Source of the DNA: Elusimicrobiota bacterium
GTDB taxonomy: Bacteria; Elusimicrobiota; Elusimicrobia; UBA1565; JACRDR01
Reading direction: 5' to 3'
NCBI GenBank assembly: GCA_016194745.1
Contig: JACQBA010000005.1
Span: forward strand, 1-64,000
Length of the DNA: 64,000 nucleotides
A model generated the notes under the pieces. It worked only from the letters and a program-made list of their open reading frames with translations. It was not told where the DNA came from and made no database searches. The first letter of the stretch is position 1. Each line of letters opens with the position of its first letter. Shown in pieces: positions 50,466 to 61,131 of the stretch. Position numbers and translations under genes: made by a program.

Positions 50466-52286
50466 ATGATCCCCGTCTATCCCGCCCGCAGGTTCTTCGC
50501 CGTGCGGTCCGTCGGCGCCTGGGCCGTCTCGCCCGACGCGCGCGAGGCGTGCGTCGCGACGAACCCGACCGGCGTGCCGGAGCTGTGGCAGGTGCCGGTC
50601 GCGGGAGGCTGGCCGATCCAACGCACGTTCGACGGGCAAGTCATCGGCGAGGTGGACTACAGCCCGGACGGCAAGTGGATCGCGTTCCTGCAGGACGAGG
50701 GCGGGACCGAAGCCTATCAAGTGTGCCTCCTACCGCGCTCGGGCGCCGCGGAGAAGCGCGTGCTGACGACCCGCCGCGACCGGAGGCATCTCGGCCTCGC
50801 GTGGTCGCCCGACTCCAAGCGCCTCTACTACTGCTCGAATCGGAGCAATCCCGCGGCCTTCCGCCTCTACTGCTACGACGTCGCGAGCGGAGTCGAGACC
50901 GAGCTGAACGCGAACGAGCGTCCCGGTGACGCGTACGCGGTCCAAGCGACGAAAGACGGCGTCGTTTGGGTGCTCGGCGAGGCGAATCTCTCGCAGAGAT
51001 TGCTCGTCCACGACTTCAAGACGGGCCGGGACCGCGATCTGACGCCCGGCGCGGAATGCACCGTGTTCTCCCCGTTCTGGGCCGAGCGGGAGCGCCGCAT
51101 CTATTTCGTGACGAACCTCGGCTCGGACACGCATGGGATAGGGTTCGTCTCCGTCAAGGACGGCGCGTTTTCCTGGCGCAAGAAGCCCGGGCGCTACGAG
51201 ATCCAAGGCATGGCCGTTCATCCCTCCGGCCGCGGCCTCGCGTGGGTTGAGAACCGGGACGGCAGCCTCGCCGCGTTCCTGGAGCGGGGAGGCAGGGCGC
51301 GGAGGCTCGCGCCGCCCAAATCCGGGACGCTCGGGCTGACCGCTGGACTCGCGTTCGTCGGCGGCGGACGCGCGCTCGGGCTCGTCCACTCGGAGCCCGC
51401 CGCGCCCCACGAGCTGTTCCTGCTCGACTTGAAGAAAGGCTCGTGGACGCAGCTCACGCGTTCGGCCGGCGCCGCGGTACCTCGGGAGCATCTCGTCGTG
51501 CCCAAGCTCGTGCGCTACAAATCCGACGACGGGCTCGAGATCACCGGATTCTTGTTCCTTCCCAAGCGGGGCGCCAAGCCCTTTCCTCTCGTCGTCTGGC
51601 CTCACGGCGGCCCCGAGCACCAGGAGACGGCCGAGTACCGCGCGCGCCATCAGTACTGGGCCAACCGCGGCTACGCCGTCTTCGCGCCGAATTTCCGCGG
51701 CTCGACCGGCCGCGGCCGCGCTTTTCAAAAGCGGATTTATAAGGATTGGGGCGGAGGGCATTACCGCGACGTGACCGCCGGCGTGCGACGGCTCATCGCG
51801 GACGGATGGGCCGATCCCGCGCGCGTCGCCCTTTACGGCGCGAGCTTCGGGGGCTATACTGCGCTTTGGGGCATCACCCAGGATCCGGACTTCTGGAAGG
51901 CAGCCGTGGCGGCCGTCGCCCCGTCCAACTTGAAGACCTTGATCGAGACGACTCACGCGGCCTGGAGAAAGAACGCGAGCGCGCTCATCGGCGACCCCGA
52001 TACCGAGGCGCAGCTGCTGCGCGAGCGCTCTCCGGTGACGTTCGTGGACCGGGTCAAGACGCCGCTCATGATTTTCCAGGGGGCGAACGATCCCCGCGTG
52101 CCTCGGGCCGAGGCGGAGCAGTTTGTCGACGCCTGCCGCAAATCGGGCGTCGCGGTCGAGTACGTCTGCTTCGAGAACGAAGGCCACGGCTGGCGCACCC
52201 TCGAGCGCGTCTACGAGGAGATGGGGTTGGCCGAGGCGTTTCTCGCCAAGCACCTGAGCCCGTCGCGCGAGGCGGTGGCTTCGTGA
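50466..52286 (+). CDS. S9 prolyl oligopeptidase-family peptidase
   Basis: 606 residues. N-terminal beta-propeller with WD40/TolB-like repeats (DYSPDGKWIAFLQD, LAWSPDSKRLYYC) and a C-terminal alpha/beta hydrolase: oxyanion region WPHGGPEHQ, nucleophile S460 in GASFGGYT, Asp in ANDPRVP and His in NEGHGW. No signal peptide, so cytoplasmic. Cleaves small peptides or acyl-peptides. The stop overlaps the response regulator start (GTGA), which is unexpected partnering. Confidence 0.92.
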   Translation: MIPVYPARRFFAVRSVGAWAVSPDAREACVATNPTGVPELWQVPVAGGWPIQRTFDGQVIGEVDYSPDGKWIAFLQDEGGTEAYQVCLLPRSGAAEKRVLTTRRDRRHLGLAWSPDSKRLYYCSNRSNPAAFRLYCYDVASGVETELNANERPGDAYAVQATKDGVVWVLGEANLSQRLLVHDFKTGRDRDLTPGAECTVFSPFWAERERRIYFVTNLGSDTHGIGFVSVKDGAFSWRKKPGRYEIQGMAVHPSGRGLAWVENRDGSLAAFLERGGRARRLAPPKSGTLGLTAGLAFVGGGRALGLVHSEPAAPHELFLLDLKKGSWTQLTRSAGAAVPREHLVVPKLVRYKSDDGLEITGFLFLPKRGAKPFPLVVWPHGGPEHQETAEYRARHQYWANRGYAVFAPNFRGSTGRGRAFQKRIYKDWGGGHYRDVTAGVRRLIADGWADPARVALYGASFGGYTALWGITQDPDFWKAAVAAVAPSNLKTLIETTHAAWRKNASALIGDPDTEAQLLRERSPVTFVDRVKTPLMIFQGANDPRVPRAEAEQFVDACRKSGVAVEYVCFENEGHGWRTLERVYEEMGLAEAFLAKHLSPSREAVAS

Positions 52287-52990
52287 CGCCGTCCAAGGGC
52301 CCGAACAAGGGCACGATCATCGCCGTCGACGACGACAAGGTCATCTCCAATCTGATCACCAAGGTGCTGACCGACGAAGGCTACAACGTCTCGGTCGCGG
52401 ATACGGCCTTCAAGGCGCGGGGCCTGCTCGAGAGGCTCACGCCGACGCTCGTCATCCTCGATCGCCGGCTGCCGGATGCCGACGGCCTCGAGCTTTGCCA
52501 GGAGATCCGAAAGAAGCCGCAGTTGGCCGGAGTGCCGGTGCTGTTCCTCACCGCCAAGGGCACGACGGCGGACAAAGTCGTCGGCTTGAAGATGGGCGGC
52601 GACGATTATCTGACCAAGCCGTTCAGTCCCGAGGAGCTCGTCGTCCGCATCGAGGTGCTTCTGCGCCGCGCGGGCCAGCTCGAGGAGACGACGGTGCTCG
52701 AGGCGGACGGGCTCAAGATCGACCTCACCGCGCGCAAGGTCTTCCTTATCAAGAAGGAGATCGCCCTCTCGCCCAAGGAGTTCGATCTCCTCGCGGTCCT
52801 TCTCTCGCGCAAGAACCGCGTGCTCACGCGCCAGTTCCTCCTGCAGCACGTCTGGGGCTACGGCGAGGACGTCGAGCTTTCGACGCGCGTCGTCGATGTG
52901 ACGTTCAGCCATCTTCGCGAAAAGCTCGGACCGTGGGGCAAGCGCATCTCCGCGGTGCGCGGCTACGGGTACCGTCTGGATCTTCAGTGA
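52283..52990 (+). CDS. OmpR/PhoB-family response regulator
   Basis: 235 residues from GTG 52283. Receiver domain with acidic pocket (AVDDDK), phospho-acceptor D60 (VILDRRLPD), LTAKGTT and TKPFSPEEL, followed by a winged-helix C-terminal DNA-binding domain (LSPKEFDLLAVLLSRKNRVL ... ISAVRGYGYRL). No adjacent kinase gene; a histidine kinase lies 3.2 kb downstream (56198) and is a candidate partner. It overlaps both neighbours by four bases, linking peptidase, regulator and the following small protein. Confidence 0.94.
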   Translation: MTPSKGPNKGTIIAVDDDKVISNLITKVLTDEGYNVSVADTAFKARGLLERLTPTLVILDRRLPDADGLELCQEIRKKPQLAGVPVLFLTAKGTTADKVVGLKMGGDDYLTKPFSPEELVVRIEVLLRRAGQLEETTVLEADGLKIDLTARKVFLIKKEIALSPKEFDLLAVLLSRKNRVLTRQFLLQHVWGYGEDVELSTRVVDVTFSHLREKLGPWGKRISAVRGYGYRLDLQ

Positions 52991-53289
52991 TCCATATCGC
53001 TTGGCGCTTCCGCCCGAAGATCGATAAGGCAGCCGAGTTCGAGAGCGCCTATTCCACGGGCGGCATCTGGAGCGAGTTGTTCAGCTTGAGCCCCGACTAC
53101 CGCGAGACGCGCCTGCTCCGCCCCGCCGGGTCGGGCGACGCCTACCTCGTCATCGACATCTGGCAGAGCCTCGCCGCGTACATCCGTTTCAAAACGGAGT
53201 TCGCCAGGGAATACGAGCGCATCGACCGCGCCTGCGAGGACCTGACCGACGAGGAGACGATGGTCGGCGTTTTCGACGACAACGCCTAG
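52987..53289 (+). CDS. ABM-like small alpha/beta barrel protein
   Basis: 100 residues from GTG 52987, overlapping the regulator stop (GTGA). IHIAWRFRPKIDKAAEFESAY and DAYLVIDIWQSLAAYIRFKTEF fit the antibiotic-biosynthesis monooxygenase/dimeric ferredoxin-like fold seen in many small stress or heme-related proteins. Function unknown; it is coupled to the regulator gene and likely its product or modulator. Confidence 0.6.
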   Translation: MIHIAWRFRPKIDKAAEFESAYSTGGIWSELFSLSPDYRETRLLRPAGSGDAYLVIDIWQSLAAYIRFKTEFAREYERIDRACEDLTDEETMVGVFDDNA

Positions 53290-53321
53290 CCTGCCTCCTG
53301 GGACTTTTGACCGTCCGCCGG

Positions 53322-53364
53322 TGGGCCAAACGGCTCAATTCATCGCGCCCGCAAGCATGATAAC
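53322..53364 (+). promoter_or_regulatory. TGGGCC motif and possible -10 of the hydrolase gene
   Basis: TGGGCCAAACGG starts at 53322, 52 bases before ATG 53374. GATAAC at 53359-53364 is a possible -10 nine bases before the ATG. Confidence 0.4.
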
Positions 53365-53373
53365 CTTGCGTTC

Positions 53374-54300
53374 ATGCTACGATCCTTGGGAGTGCTCTCC
53401 ATGACCATGCTCGCGTCGTCCGCCGTCGCCGCGCCGGACGCGGCCATCCTCCAGCGTCTGATGGGCAACTACGACCCGAAGATCGAAGTGGAGTCGGGCG
53501 AAACGGGCCGCAGCCTCGTCGGCTGCCCGTACACCGAACACGCGCTGAAGGGGAAGGATCCCGTGACGGGCTCCTCGCGGGAGGTGCGTCTGGCGGAATA
53601 CGCCGTGAAGGCCGGAGACGAGGACCACGCCCGCGCGATCCTGATCATCCCTCCGACCGGCGGCGAGAACCTGATCGACCAAGGCTGGGCCAATTTCTTC
53701 TGCGCCCGCGGATTTCGCGCGGTGATCGTGCGGGACTGGGATCACCAGGATGAGGCCACGCTGGACCCAGCGATGCACGACACCGGCGCCGTCCGCGCGC
53801 TCGCCTCGGTCCGCCACGCGGTCGAGTTCCTCGAGTCCTCCGGCTCCAAGCGCATCGGCATCCTGGGCGCGAGCGTCGGCGCGATGACGTCCGGGCTCGC
53901 GATCGGACTCGAGCCCCGGATCAAAGCGGCGGCGCTCGTCGTCGGCGGCGTCGGGATGCATCAGATCATCGCCCGCTCGACCGAGGAGACGTTGACCCAA
54001 TTGCGCCAGAAGAGGATGGAGGCCTACGGCTACGCGACGATCGGCGAGTACGAGAAGGCGCTCGCCGCCAAGATCCGCATCGATCCAGCCGATTTCGCCG
54101 GCCGCCCGGGCCGCGGCCCCGTCCTCGCCGTCGTCGCGACGGAGGACGAGACGGTTCCCACCGAGTTCCAAGACCGCCTCGTGGCGGCGTATCGCGCGGC
54201 GCCCGTCATCCGCCTGCAGGTGGACCACAGCACCGCGATCCGCCATGCGTATTGGTATCACGGCGACGCTTTCAAGGCGTTCTTCGAGAACGCCCTTTAA
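53374..54300 (+). CDS. Secreted alpha/beta hydrolase
   Basis: 308 residues. Signal peptide (LGVLSMTMLASSAVAAP). Alpha/beta hydrolase fold: strand-loop AILIIPPTGGENLIDQGW, nucleophile elbow GILGASVGAM, acid Asp in TEDETVP and a C-terminal His (AIRHAYW or QVDHS). Could be an esterase or dienelactone-hydrolase-like enzyme in the periplasm. Converges with the next gene with a shared TTAA at the stop codons. Confidence 0.8.
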   Translation: MLRSLGVLSMTMLASSAVAAPDAAILQRLMGNYDPKIEVESGETGRSLVGCPYTEHALKGKDPVTGSSREVRLAEYAVKAGDEDHARAILIIPPTGGENLIDQGWANFFCARGFRAVIVRDWDHQDEATLDPAMHDTGAVRALASVRHAVEFLESSGSKRIGILGASVGAMTSGLAIGLEPRIKAAALVVGGVGMHQIIARSTEETLTQLRQKRMEAYGYATIGEYEKALAAKIRIDPADFAGRPGRGPVLAVVATEDETVPTEFQDRLVAAYRAAPVIRLQVDHSTAIRHAYWYHGDAFKAFFENAL

Positions 54301-54923
54301 AGACGCGGGGGGAGCGTGCCGGGCGCGTTTACCCCGGATTGAGAGTCTTCCACGGCCTCTTGTCGGCGAATCGCGGTCAGCAACCGATTGAAGTTGTCGG
54401 GGACCGAAAGGTCCGAGATGCCGGTGGGGTTCACGGGTATCGTCGATGGAAACGCACCCGTTCTATTGACGCGATAGGTATCGATTCCGGTCTGGATCAC
54501 GCGAGCGTTGCCTTCCGAGCTCAAGCGCGATCCTAGCGCATCCAGCGCCTTTTCGTTCCGCGAGATGGCCTCCAGGCTTCGGTAGAGTCGAGTATGGGCT
54601 CCCGTAGGATCCGCGCTGGCCACGGTGCTTGAGATGTCTCCAGGACCGCCCATCGGCAGTTCGCCGATCACTCGGCCGCTGCTCAACGACTTGACGATGA
54701 ACTTTCCTTCCGGAGTCGCTTCGATGCCGAGGCCTCTGGCCTGAGCCAGCGTCGCGGCGACGGTGACGTCTCGTGTCCGCAGCACCTCGGGGCTGGCCCG
54801 TCTCGAGGCAAGAACATAGATGCCGATCATGCGGCTGGGAAACGTCTCTACTGTATGGCCGTCGTCGGCGCGCGCCGATGCGGACATGATGACTGCCAAT
54901 GCGAATATGAGAGCGGCTCTCAT
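54297..54923 (-). CDS. Secreted hypothetical protein
   Basis: 208 residues from ATG 54923. Signal peptide MRAALIFALAVIMSASARAD. The mature part has MIGIYVLASRRASPEVLRTR and SLEAISRNEKALDALGSRLSS; a Pro/Asn-rich C-terminus. No family recognised. GAGAGGGGG upstream of ATG 54923 on the minus strand acts as ribosome-binding site; a longer start eight codons earlier is less likely. Confidence 0.6.
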   Translation of the reverse strand: MRAALIFALAVIMSASARADDGHTVETFPSRMIGIYVLASRRASPEVLRTRDVTVAATLAQARGLGIEATPEGKFIVKSLSSGRVIGELPMGGPGDISSTVASADPTGAHTRLYRSLEAISRNEKALDALGSRLSSEGNARVIQTGIDTYRVNRTGAFPSTIPVNPTGISDLSVPDNFNRLLTAIRRQEAVEDSQSGVNAPGTLPPRL

Positions 54924-55041
54924 TGGGTCCCCCTCTCCATCGCCCAAATCGAGGATATCTCATCGACCTAGCGATCGCCTTCGGGAAATCTATCGAAGAA
55001 CTATCGAGCCGCCCCGGGGCGGGCGCGTAACATCCGGCGCG

Positions 55042-55070
55042 TTGACAGGGGGCGCTTTTCGCCCAATACT
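55042..55070 (+). promoter_or_regulatory. Promoter of the TPR protein/histidine kinase operon
   Basis: TTGACA (55042-55047), 17-base spacer, AATACT (55065-55070). Predicted start about 55077, giving a ~19-base leader before ATG 55096. Confidence 0.7.
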
Positions 55071-55095
55071 ATGCCTAAGCGGAATATCCTGAAAT

Positions 55096-56197
55096 ATGCA
55101 CGCATTTCTTGCGATGTTCCTCGCGTTGTCCGGTGTCTCGGTTCCTCAGGCGCAGGAATCGGACGAAGGGGCGCGCGTGGAGAAACTCATTCTCAACGGG
55201 GATGCGGCATTGCGGGTCCCGGCGGGCATCACGGGCCATCAACTCGGCTGGATCGAACTGTATGACTCGGCCGATGGGGGGCGCGAGCTATGGAAGAGCC
55301 CGGCGATGGAAGTGAGGATCGTCCGCGGAAAGGCGCGCTTCAAGGCGACGCACTCGCGTCTACTGTTTACGCCGGCGGCGACCAATAGGAGCACGGTGTA
55401 CGTCCAGTTTCGAGTAGGCAAGATCCCGCTCATTCCGCGCTACATGGCTAATCCCGAGAAGGTGGCCTACGCGTGGGACAGCTTCCATCGTCCCTATTAC
55501 GCGCTTCGTCTCGATCTCCAGCCCGTCCCTACGCAGGGCGACGCCGTCGGCTTCGCGGCAGCGTGGCAAAGCGAGTCGCCCGCCGTCGCCTCTACCGACG
55601 TGACGGCGCCGGTCCTGCGGGCCCAGGACATCGCGGGCGTACGAGCGAAGACGGCGGGAAAGGTGCCGACGCCCCCTAGACCGCCGAAGACGGATCCCGC
55701 CAAGCCGGCCCGCGTCGACCTCGCGAAGTTCCCGCCCGCGATCCTGCCGCCGCCCGCCTCGGCGCCCAACGCCAAGCCGTCCAAAAGCGTCAAGCGGGGC
55801 CTGGGACCGTCGCTCGAGGATTTCCGTCTCGCGAACAACCTCTATTTCGACGCCTTGCGCGCCTACCGCGAGGGCGCCTACAACTTGGCGCTCTATCTGC
55901 TCGAGAAGGCCGGCAGCTTGAATCCGGACAGCATGGACATCAAGGTGGCTCGCGAGCGTGTCCGGGGGGAAACCAAGGCGCTCGGCAAGCAGGAGGACGT
56001 CCCCTCGGCCGACGACATCTCGAGAGAGGCGATCCAGCGCGCGCACGATCTCTATTTCGAGGCGCTGCGCAATTACGCGAAGGGTCGGTTCAAGAACTCG
56101 CGGCGGATTCTCCTCGAGGCGCGCCAGCTCGACGAATACAACGCGGGAGTCAACAACGCCCTGGACCGCATCGACCACGAGATGTCCCTACTGCCCG

Positions 56198-56208
<11 letters not shown>
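55096..56208 (+). CDS. Secreted protein with TPR-like C-terminal repeats
   Basis: 370 residues. Signal peptide (FLAMFLALSGVSVPQAQ), an N-terminal beta-rich part (to ~150), a Pro/Lys linker (about 190-235) and two C-terminal helical repeats with the shared pattern LYFDALRAYREGAYNLALYLL and LYFEALRNYAKGRFKNSRRIL, a TPR-like duplication. It could sense or scaffold in the periplasm. Overlaps the downstream histidine kinase by 11 bases, so the pair is probably functionally linked. Confidence 0.65.
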
Positions 56209-57607
<1,399 letters not shown>

Positions 57608-57662
57608 GAAAAATACAGGAGTTCCACCGAGCCTCGACGGCCGCCGGGGGCATGCTGATCGC

Positions 57663-58091
57663 ATGAACCGGATCCTGCAGATAGCCGTCCGAGTGATGTC
57701 GTTCGGCGTGGGCGCGGATGGGTCGAGAGTCGCTCACTTGGAGCGGGACATCCAAAACGCCTTCGCGAATGTGCCCTATCCGGGCGACTCGAGCCTTTTC
57801 CCGCACCAGTGCGGCGAATGCGACCGCCTCCGGCAGGTGTATACGGGATCCCATTGGAGCGACCCGAAGATCGAGCGCTTGGGGGCCGATGTCGGGCCGC
57901 GGGAACTGATGGGCGACGACGGCTGGCGGTACTACTTCCCGGCGCTCCTCCTATTCTTGCTGCGCCACCCCGCGCGCGTCCGGGAATTAGGCCTCAAGGC
58001 GGACGATTTCGACCCCTGCCTGTTCACCACCGCGCAGCTCCGCGCGATCCGCGATACGCTGGAATACGTCGGCGAGAGATCGGACGCCTAG
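57663..58091 (+). CDS. DUF6714-type hypothetical protein
   Basis: 142 residues. Pattern DIQNAFANVPYPGDSSLF, CGECDRLRQVYTG and YYFPALLLFLLRHPARV, which matches the DUF6714 style: an AF..vPyPG, Cys-Glu-Cys, and a Tyr-Pro-Ala segment before a helix. No enzymatic assignment. CATGCT lies six bases before the ATG (weak -10). Converges with the next gene through a shared CTAG. Confidence 0.55.
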   Translation: MNRILQIAVRVMSFGVGADGSRVAHLERDIQNAFANVPYPGDSSLFPHQCGECDRLRQVYTGSHWSDPKIERLGADVGPRELMGDDGWRYYFPALLLFLLRHPARVRELGLKADDFDPCLFTTAQLRAIRDTLEYVGERSDA

Positions 58092-59440
58092 AGCTTCTTG
58101 CGGGGCGTCAGGCGCTTCCTCAGGGTCGGTTTGAGGGGCGAGCGGTCCGAGGAGAGCATCTCCTCGGCGCATACGGCTTCGCCCGTGGCGTCGAATCCGA
58201 CCAGCACGTTCCGTTCCCGGCAATAGGCGCAGGCGTTCTCCGCCGGGTAATGACGCACGAGCTTCGGGGCGCCGTCGCCCAGGCAGCAGGCGAGGGTCGC
58301 GCCGGCCTCGAGCGGCGCGAGGGCTTCGGCGTCGCAGGCGCGGGCGCAGGCCGCGGCGTCTTGCGGGGCCTTCGGCATGCGCCATAGGACGGGCCGCCTG
58401 AACTTGGCGTCGACGAGAGCGCATGCGGGCCTGTCGGAGCTTCCCGCCGGAGCGCCCATCGTCTTGCAGAGGGCGGGTCGCGGAGGATCGGTCCTGAAGG
58501 GGCAGGCGGCGACTCGCGCTTCGGCGATCCGCGCGTCCGTGGTCGAGCCGGGTTCCCGGCGTCTCGTCGCCTCGTCTTGGCCGAGGCCGAAGAAGCGCGT
58601 TCCCGACTTGAGTGGAACGAGGCGGTAGTCCTCGTCCGCCGCCGGCTCTTCCGGGAGGTCCCGGAGAGTGAAAGCGCCCGGCCGAACGGGCATGTTGTCG
58701 AACGTGCCGCCGCACGAGTATAGGGCGTTCTGACGCATCCTCTCCACCTGGGCGAGGTTGCGCTTCATCTGAGGGTCGGTGGTCTGATGGACGTAGGTCG
58801 GGCTCGGCTTGAACGCCGCGATGTTCGAGAATTTCTGGAGCGCGTATAGGACCCCGGAGGCGGAGTCCTTTCTGCGGAACTCGAGCCAGAGCTGAGCGCG
58901 GACCTGGGGGCAGAGGTTCCTCGGCACGCGATAGACGCCGGTCAGGCAGCGCAGCTCCTCGTTGCCGACGTCCACGTCGAACCAACCCGAGTCCGATTCC
59001 CCGGGGAGCTTTTGCCCGTGACGCAGCGCGAGAGGCGCCGGGTTGGAAGGCCCCCGCGGACAAACGTAGTCTCGAAAGGACCTGAGCGACACGCGCATCT
59101 CGAACGCGTTGAACGGCAGCCGCCAGCCCGGCTTGCGCCAATGGGTGTGGTTGAGCAGCAGCTTGATCGGAACGAAGTAATCGCGGGAGGCGACGCTGCC
59201 CGTGAAGCCCCGGGCCTCGAACGTGAAGCCCTTGTCCTTCGCGGCCCGTTCCTGCTTGGGCAGCCAGTCCGATCCGTACATCCCTTCCTGCCAGACGGCG
59301 CCGAGCGAGAAGTTTTCGTTGAATGCCTTGGCCCCCTCGCCGCGGCTCTCGTAGTGCTCTTGGTACGCGCGCTCCGTATCCGCCGCGGCGGCGAGGCCGG
59401 CCCAAAGCGCCGCCGCGAGCAGGGGGAGGATCGCAAGCAT
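58088..59440 (-). CDS. Secreted Cys-rich hypothetical protein
   Basis: 450 residues from ATG 59440. Signal peptide (LAILPLLAAALWAGLAAAAD). A large N-terminal domain (TERAYQEHYESRGEGAKAF, RDYFVPIKLLLNHTHWRKPG) is followed by a C-terminal region with many Cys in pairs (AACARACD, ATLACCLGD, ENACAYCRER), suggesting multiple disulfides or metal binding. No known family. Likely outer-membrane/periplasmic. The start was chosen at the signal peptide; the frame is open to 59599 but without family evidence. Confidence 0.6.
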   Translation of the reverse strand: MLAILPLLAAALWAGLAAAADTERAYQEHYESRGEGAKAFNENFSLGAVWQEGMYGSDWLPKQERAAKDKGFTFEARGFTGSVASRDYFVPIKLLLNHTHWRKPGWRLPFNAFEMRVSLRSFRDYVCPRGPSNPAPLALRHGQKLPGESDSGWFDVDVGNEELRCLTGVYRVPRNLCPQVRAQLWLEFRRKDSASGVLYALQKFSNIAAFKPSPTYVHQTTDPQMKRNLAQVERMRQNALYSCGGTFDNMPVRPGAFTLRDLPEEPAADEDYRLVPLKSGTRFFGLGQDEATRRREPGSTTDARIAEARVAACPFRTDPPRPALCKTMGAPAGSSDRPACALVDAKFRRPVLWRMPKAPQDAAACARACDAEALAPLEAGATLACCLGDGAPKLVRHYPAENACAYCRERNVLVGFDATGEAVCAEEMLSSDRSPLKPTLRKRLTPRKKL

Positions 59441-59559
59441 GAGCCCTAGTGTGCGGCGAATTCCGTCCGTCCGCAATGGCCACTGGGCCTTTAAGCCTAG
59501 ACAAGCCTGGGACGTTCGACCGATGTAGTTTTTCCCGGCGGGAGGCATCCTGAAAGCGC

Positions 59560-60993
59560 ATGAACCGGGGGAACCGCTCGTATCTGGTCCTCGCGGCATC
59601 CATCGCGGCGAGCGCCGCCCCCTTGGGAGCCGTGACGAACAACGTCCGAATCGAGGGCGTCGGCTCGGCGACCGGATTCGTCCCGACGTCGGGCGTCAAC
59701 GCCACCGTCCCCGCCGTTCCCAGGCCCGTCGAAGTCCCGAACGCGGACGCGCTCGAATCCTGTCGCGAGAAGCTCGACGCGCAGCTTCCGCCCCCCGGCC
59801 AGCCGGGCGCGAGCGGCGTTCCGACCGATCCTCCGCCCGCGGCGCGCTGGCAATCGGTCGACCACAAGAATCTGCCCGCCTTCGAGGACGGAGAGAGCAA
59901 AGAGTCGCTTCTTCAGGGCATTCGGACCACCAAGAAATTCTGGGAAAGCCGCGGCGACCAGACGATCGACATCAACGGACAGAAGATCACGGGCAAGGAG
60001 CTGGGCCAGGGCCTCGACACGATCGCCGGCTTGCTCTCCGCCTCCAAGACGCCGGCCGAGTTCCGCAAGGCGCTCGAGAGCCATTTCGACGTCGTGCAGG
60101 CGATGCCGAACAATCCCAAGCCGAATCCGGACGCCCGCCGGGGGTACGCGGACGACCAGGAAAAGACGACCGGCTATTTCTCGCCCAGCATGGAGATCAG
60201 CCGCGAGCGGACGCCGGATCATACCGTCCCGATCTACGACAAGCCGGCGGACCGGGCGGCCGGCACGCCGCACCGCACGCGCAAGGAGATCGCGGACGGA
60301 GCGTTGGAGGCCCCGGGGCCCAACGGACGCAAGAAGCAGGAGCCGATCTTCTGGACGAAGGACCCGATCGAACTCGAGTTCGCCAACGTGCAGGGTGGCT
60401 TCTGGGGGACCCTGCCGCAGGGCCAGACGTTCCCGAACGGGAGCAATAAGGTGCTTCTGTCGATCGCGGACACCAACGGCTACCGCTGGCGCAGCATCAT
60501 CACGTCCTTAAAGAAGTGCTTCTGCCCGGAGGGGGTGGCGCACAAGGACTGTCGGGTGGCCGGCAACCCGCTCGCCAACGGCAAGGACCTCAAAGCGTTC
60601 GCGAGCCAGTACAAGACGGTCGAGGACCGGCAGAAGCTGGCGAATTTGGACCTGAGCTACGTCTTTTACAAGGTAGGCAACAGCGCGGCGGGGCCGACCG
60701 GGACGAAGAACATCCCGCTGACCCCCGGCCGCTCGATCGCCACCGACCCGCGGTACTTTCCGACCGGGGGCTACGGCCTCCTCGTGACCGATCCCGTCCG
60801 CGACGCCCGGGGGCGGGTCGTCATCAAGGGGTTTTCCCACATGGTGTTCGCCCACGACGTCGGCGGGGCGATCAAATACGGGGGCCGCGTCGACCGGTAT
60901 TTCGGCCTCGGCGACGAGGCCTCGGCGTCGGCGGACATGATGAACGCCGCCGGCCGCCTGTACATGTTCCTGCCCAAACGGGCCTCGAACTGA
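59560..60993 (+). CDS. MltA-type lytic transglycosylase, second copy
   Basis: 477 residues. Signal peptide (LVLAASIAASAAPLGAV). N-terminal ~150 residues are poorly conserved; the MltA core begins near the SHFDVVQAMPNNPKP region, GYFSPSMEI, and the C-terminal 3D part with FSHMVFAHDVGGAIKYGGRVDRYFG, paralleling the catalytic region of the copy at 41069. It is a likely second periplasmic transglycosylase. The -10-like CATCCT lies eight bases before the ATG. A GGGGATATG-containing spacer follows. Confidence 0.8.
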   Translation: MNRGNRSYLVLAASIAASAAPLGAVTNNVRIEGVGSATGFVPTSGVNATVPAVPRPVEVPNADALESCREKLDAQLPPPGQPGASGVPTDPPPAARWQSVDHKNLPAFEDGESKESLLQGIRTTKKFWESRGDQTIDINGQKITGKELGQGLDTIAGLLSASKTPAEFRKALESHFDVVQAMPNNPKPNPDARRGYADDQEKTTGYFSPSMEISRERTPDHTVPIYDKPADRAAGTPHRTRKEIADGALEAPGPNGRKKQEPIFWTKDPIELEFANVQGGFWGTLPQGQTFPNGSNKVLLSIADTNGYRWRSIITSLKKCFCPEGVAHKDCRVAGNPLANGKDLKAFASQYKTVEDRQKLANLDLSYVFYKVGNSAAGPTGTKNIPLTPGRSIATDPRYFPTGGYGLLVTDPVRDARGRVVIKGFSHMVFAHDVGGAIKYGGRVDRYFGLGDEASASADMMNAAGRLYMFLPKRASN

Positions 60994-61059
60994 CGGCCGT
61001 CGCGAAACCGTCATCTCGTCGGCAAATTTCAGCATAGGCACCGGGACCTAGGACTTTCT

Positions 61060-61087
61060 GGGCCCTAAATCGGCCGATTTTGGGACC
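61060..61087. promoter_or_regulatory. 28-bp imperfect palindrome with TGGGACCAAAGG motif
   Basis: GGGCCCTAAATCGG at 61060-61073 pairs with CCGATTTTGGGACC at 61074-61087 in 12 of 14 positions; the inner 14 bases AAATCGGCCGATTT (61067-61080) are perfect. TGGGACCAAAGG begins at 61081, 51 bases before ATG 61132. Confidence 0.5.
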
Positions 61088-61119
61088 AAAGGTCTTATGT
61101 CGTCGTGAGTGGCCGGGGT

Positions 61120-61125
61120 TATACT
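61120..61125 (+). promoter_or_regulatory. -10 box (TATACT), leaderless
   Basis: TATACT with six bases to ATG 61132. A longer in-frame start (61105) lies upstream of this hexamer and is rejected. Confidence 0.6.
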
Positions 61126-61131
61126 CTGGAT

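Noticed and set aside
49972..55036. CGTAACATCC repeated at about 49972 and 55026
   Set aside because: Only ten shared bases, two copies, no common position relative to genes; may be chance.
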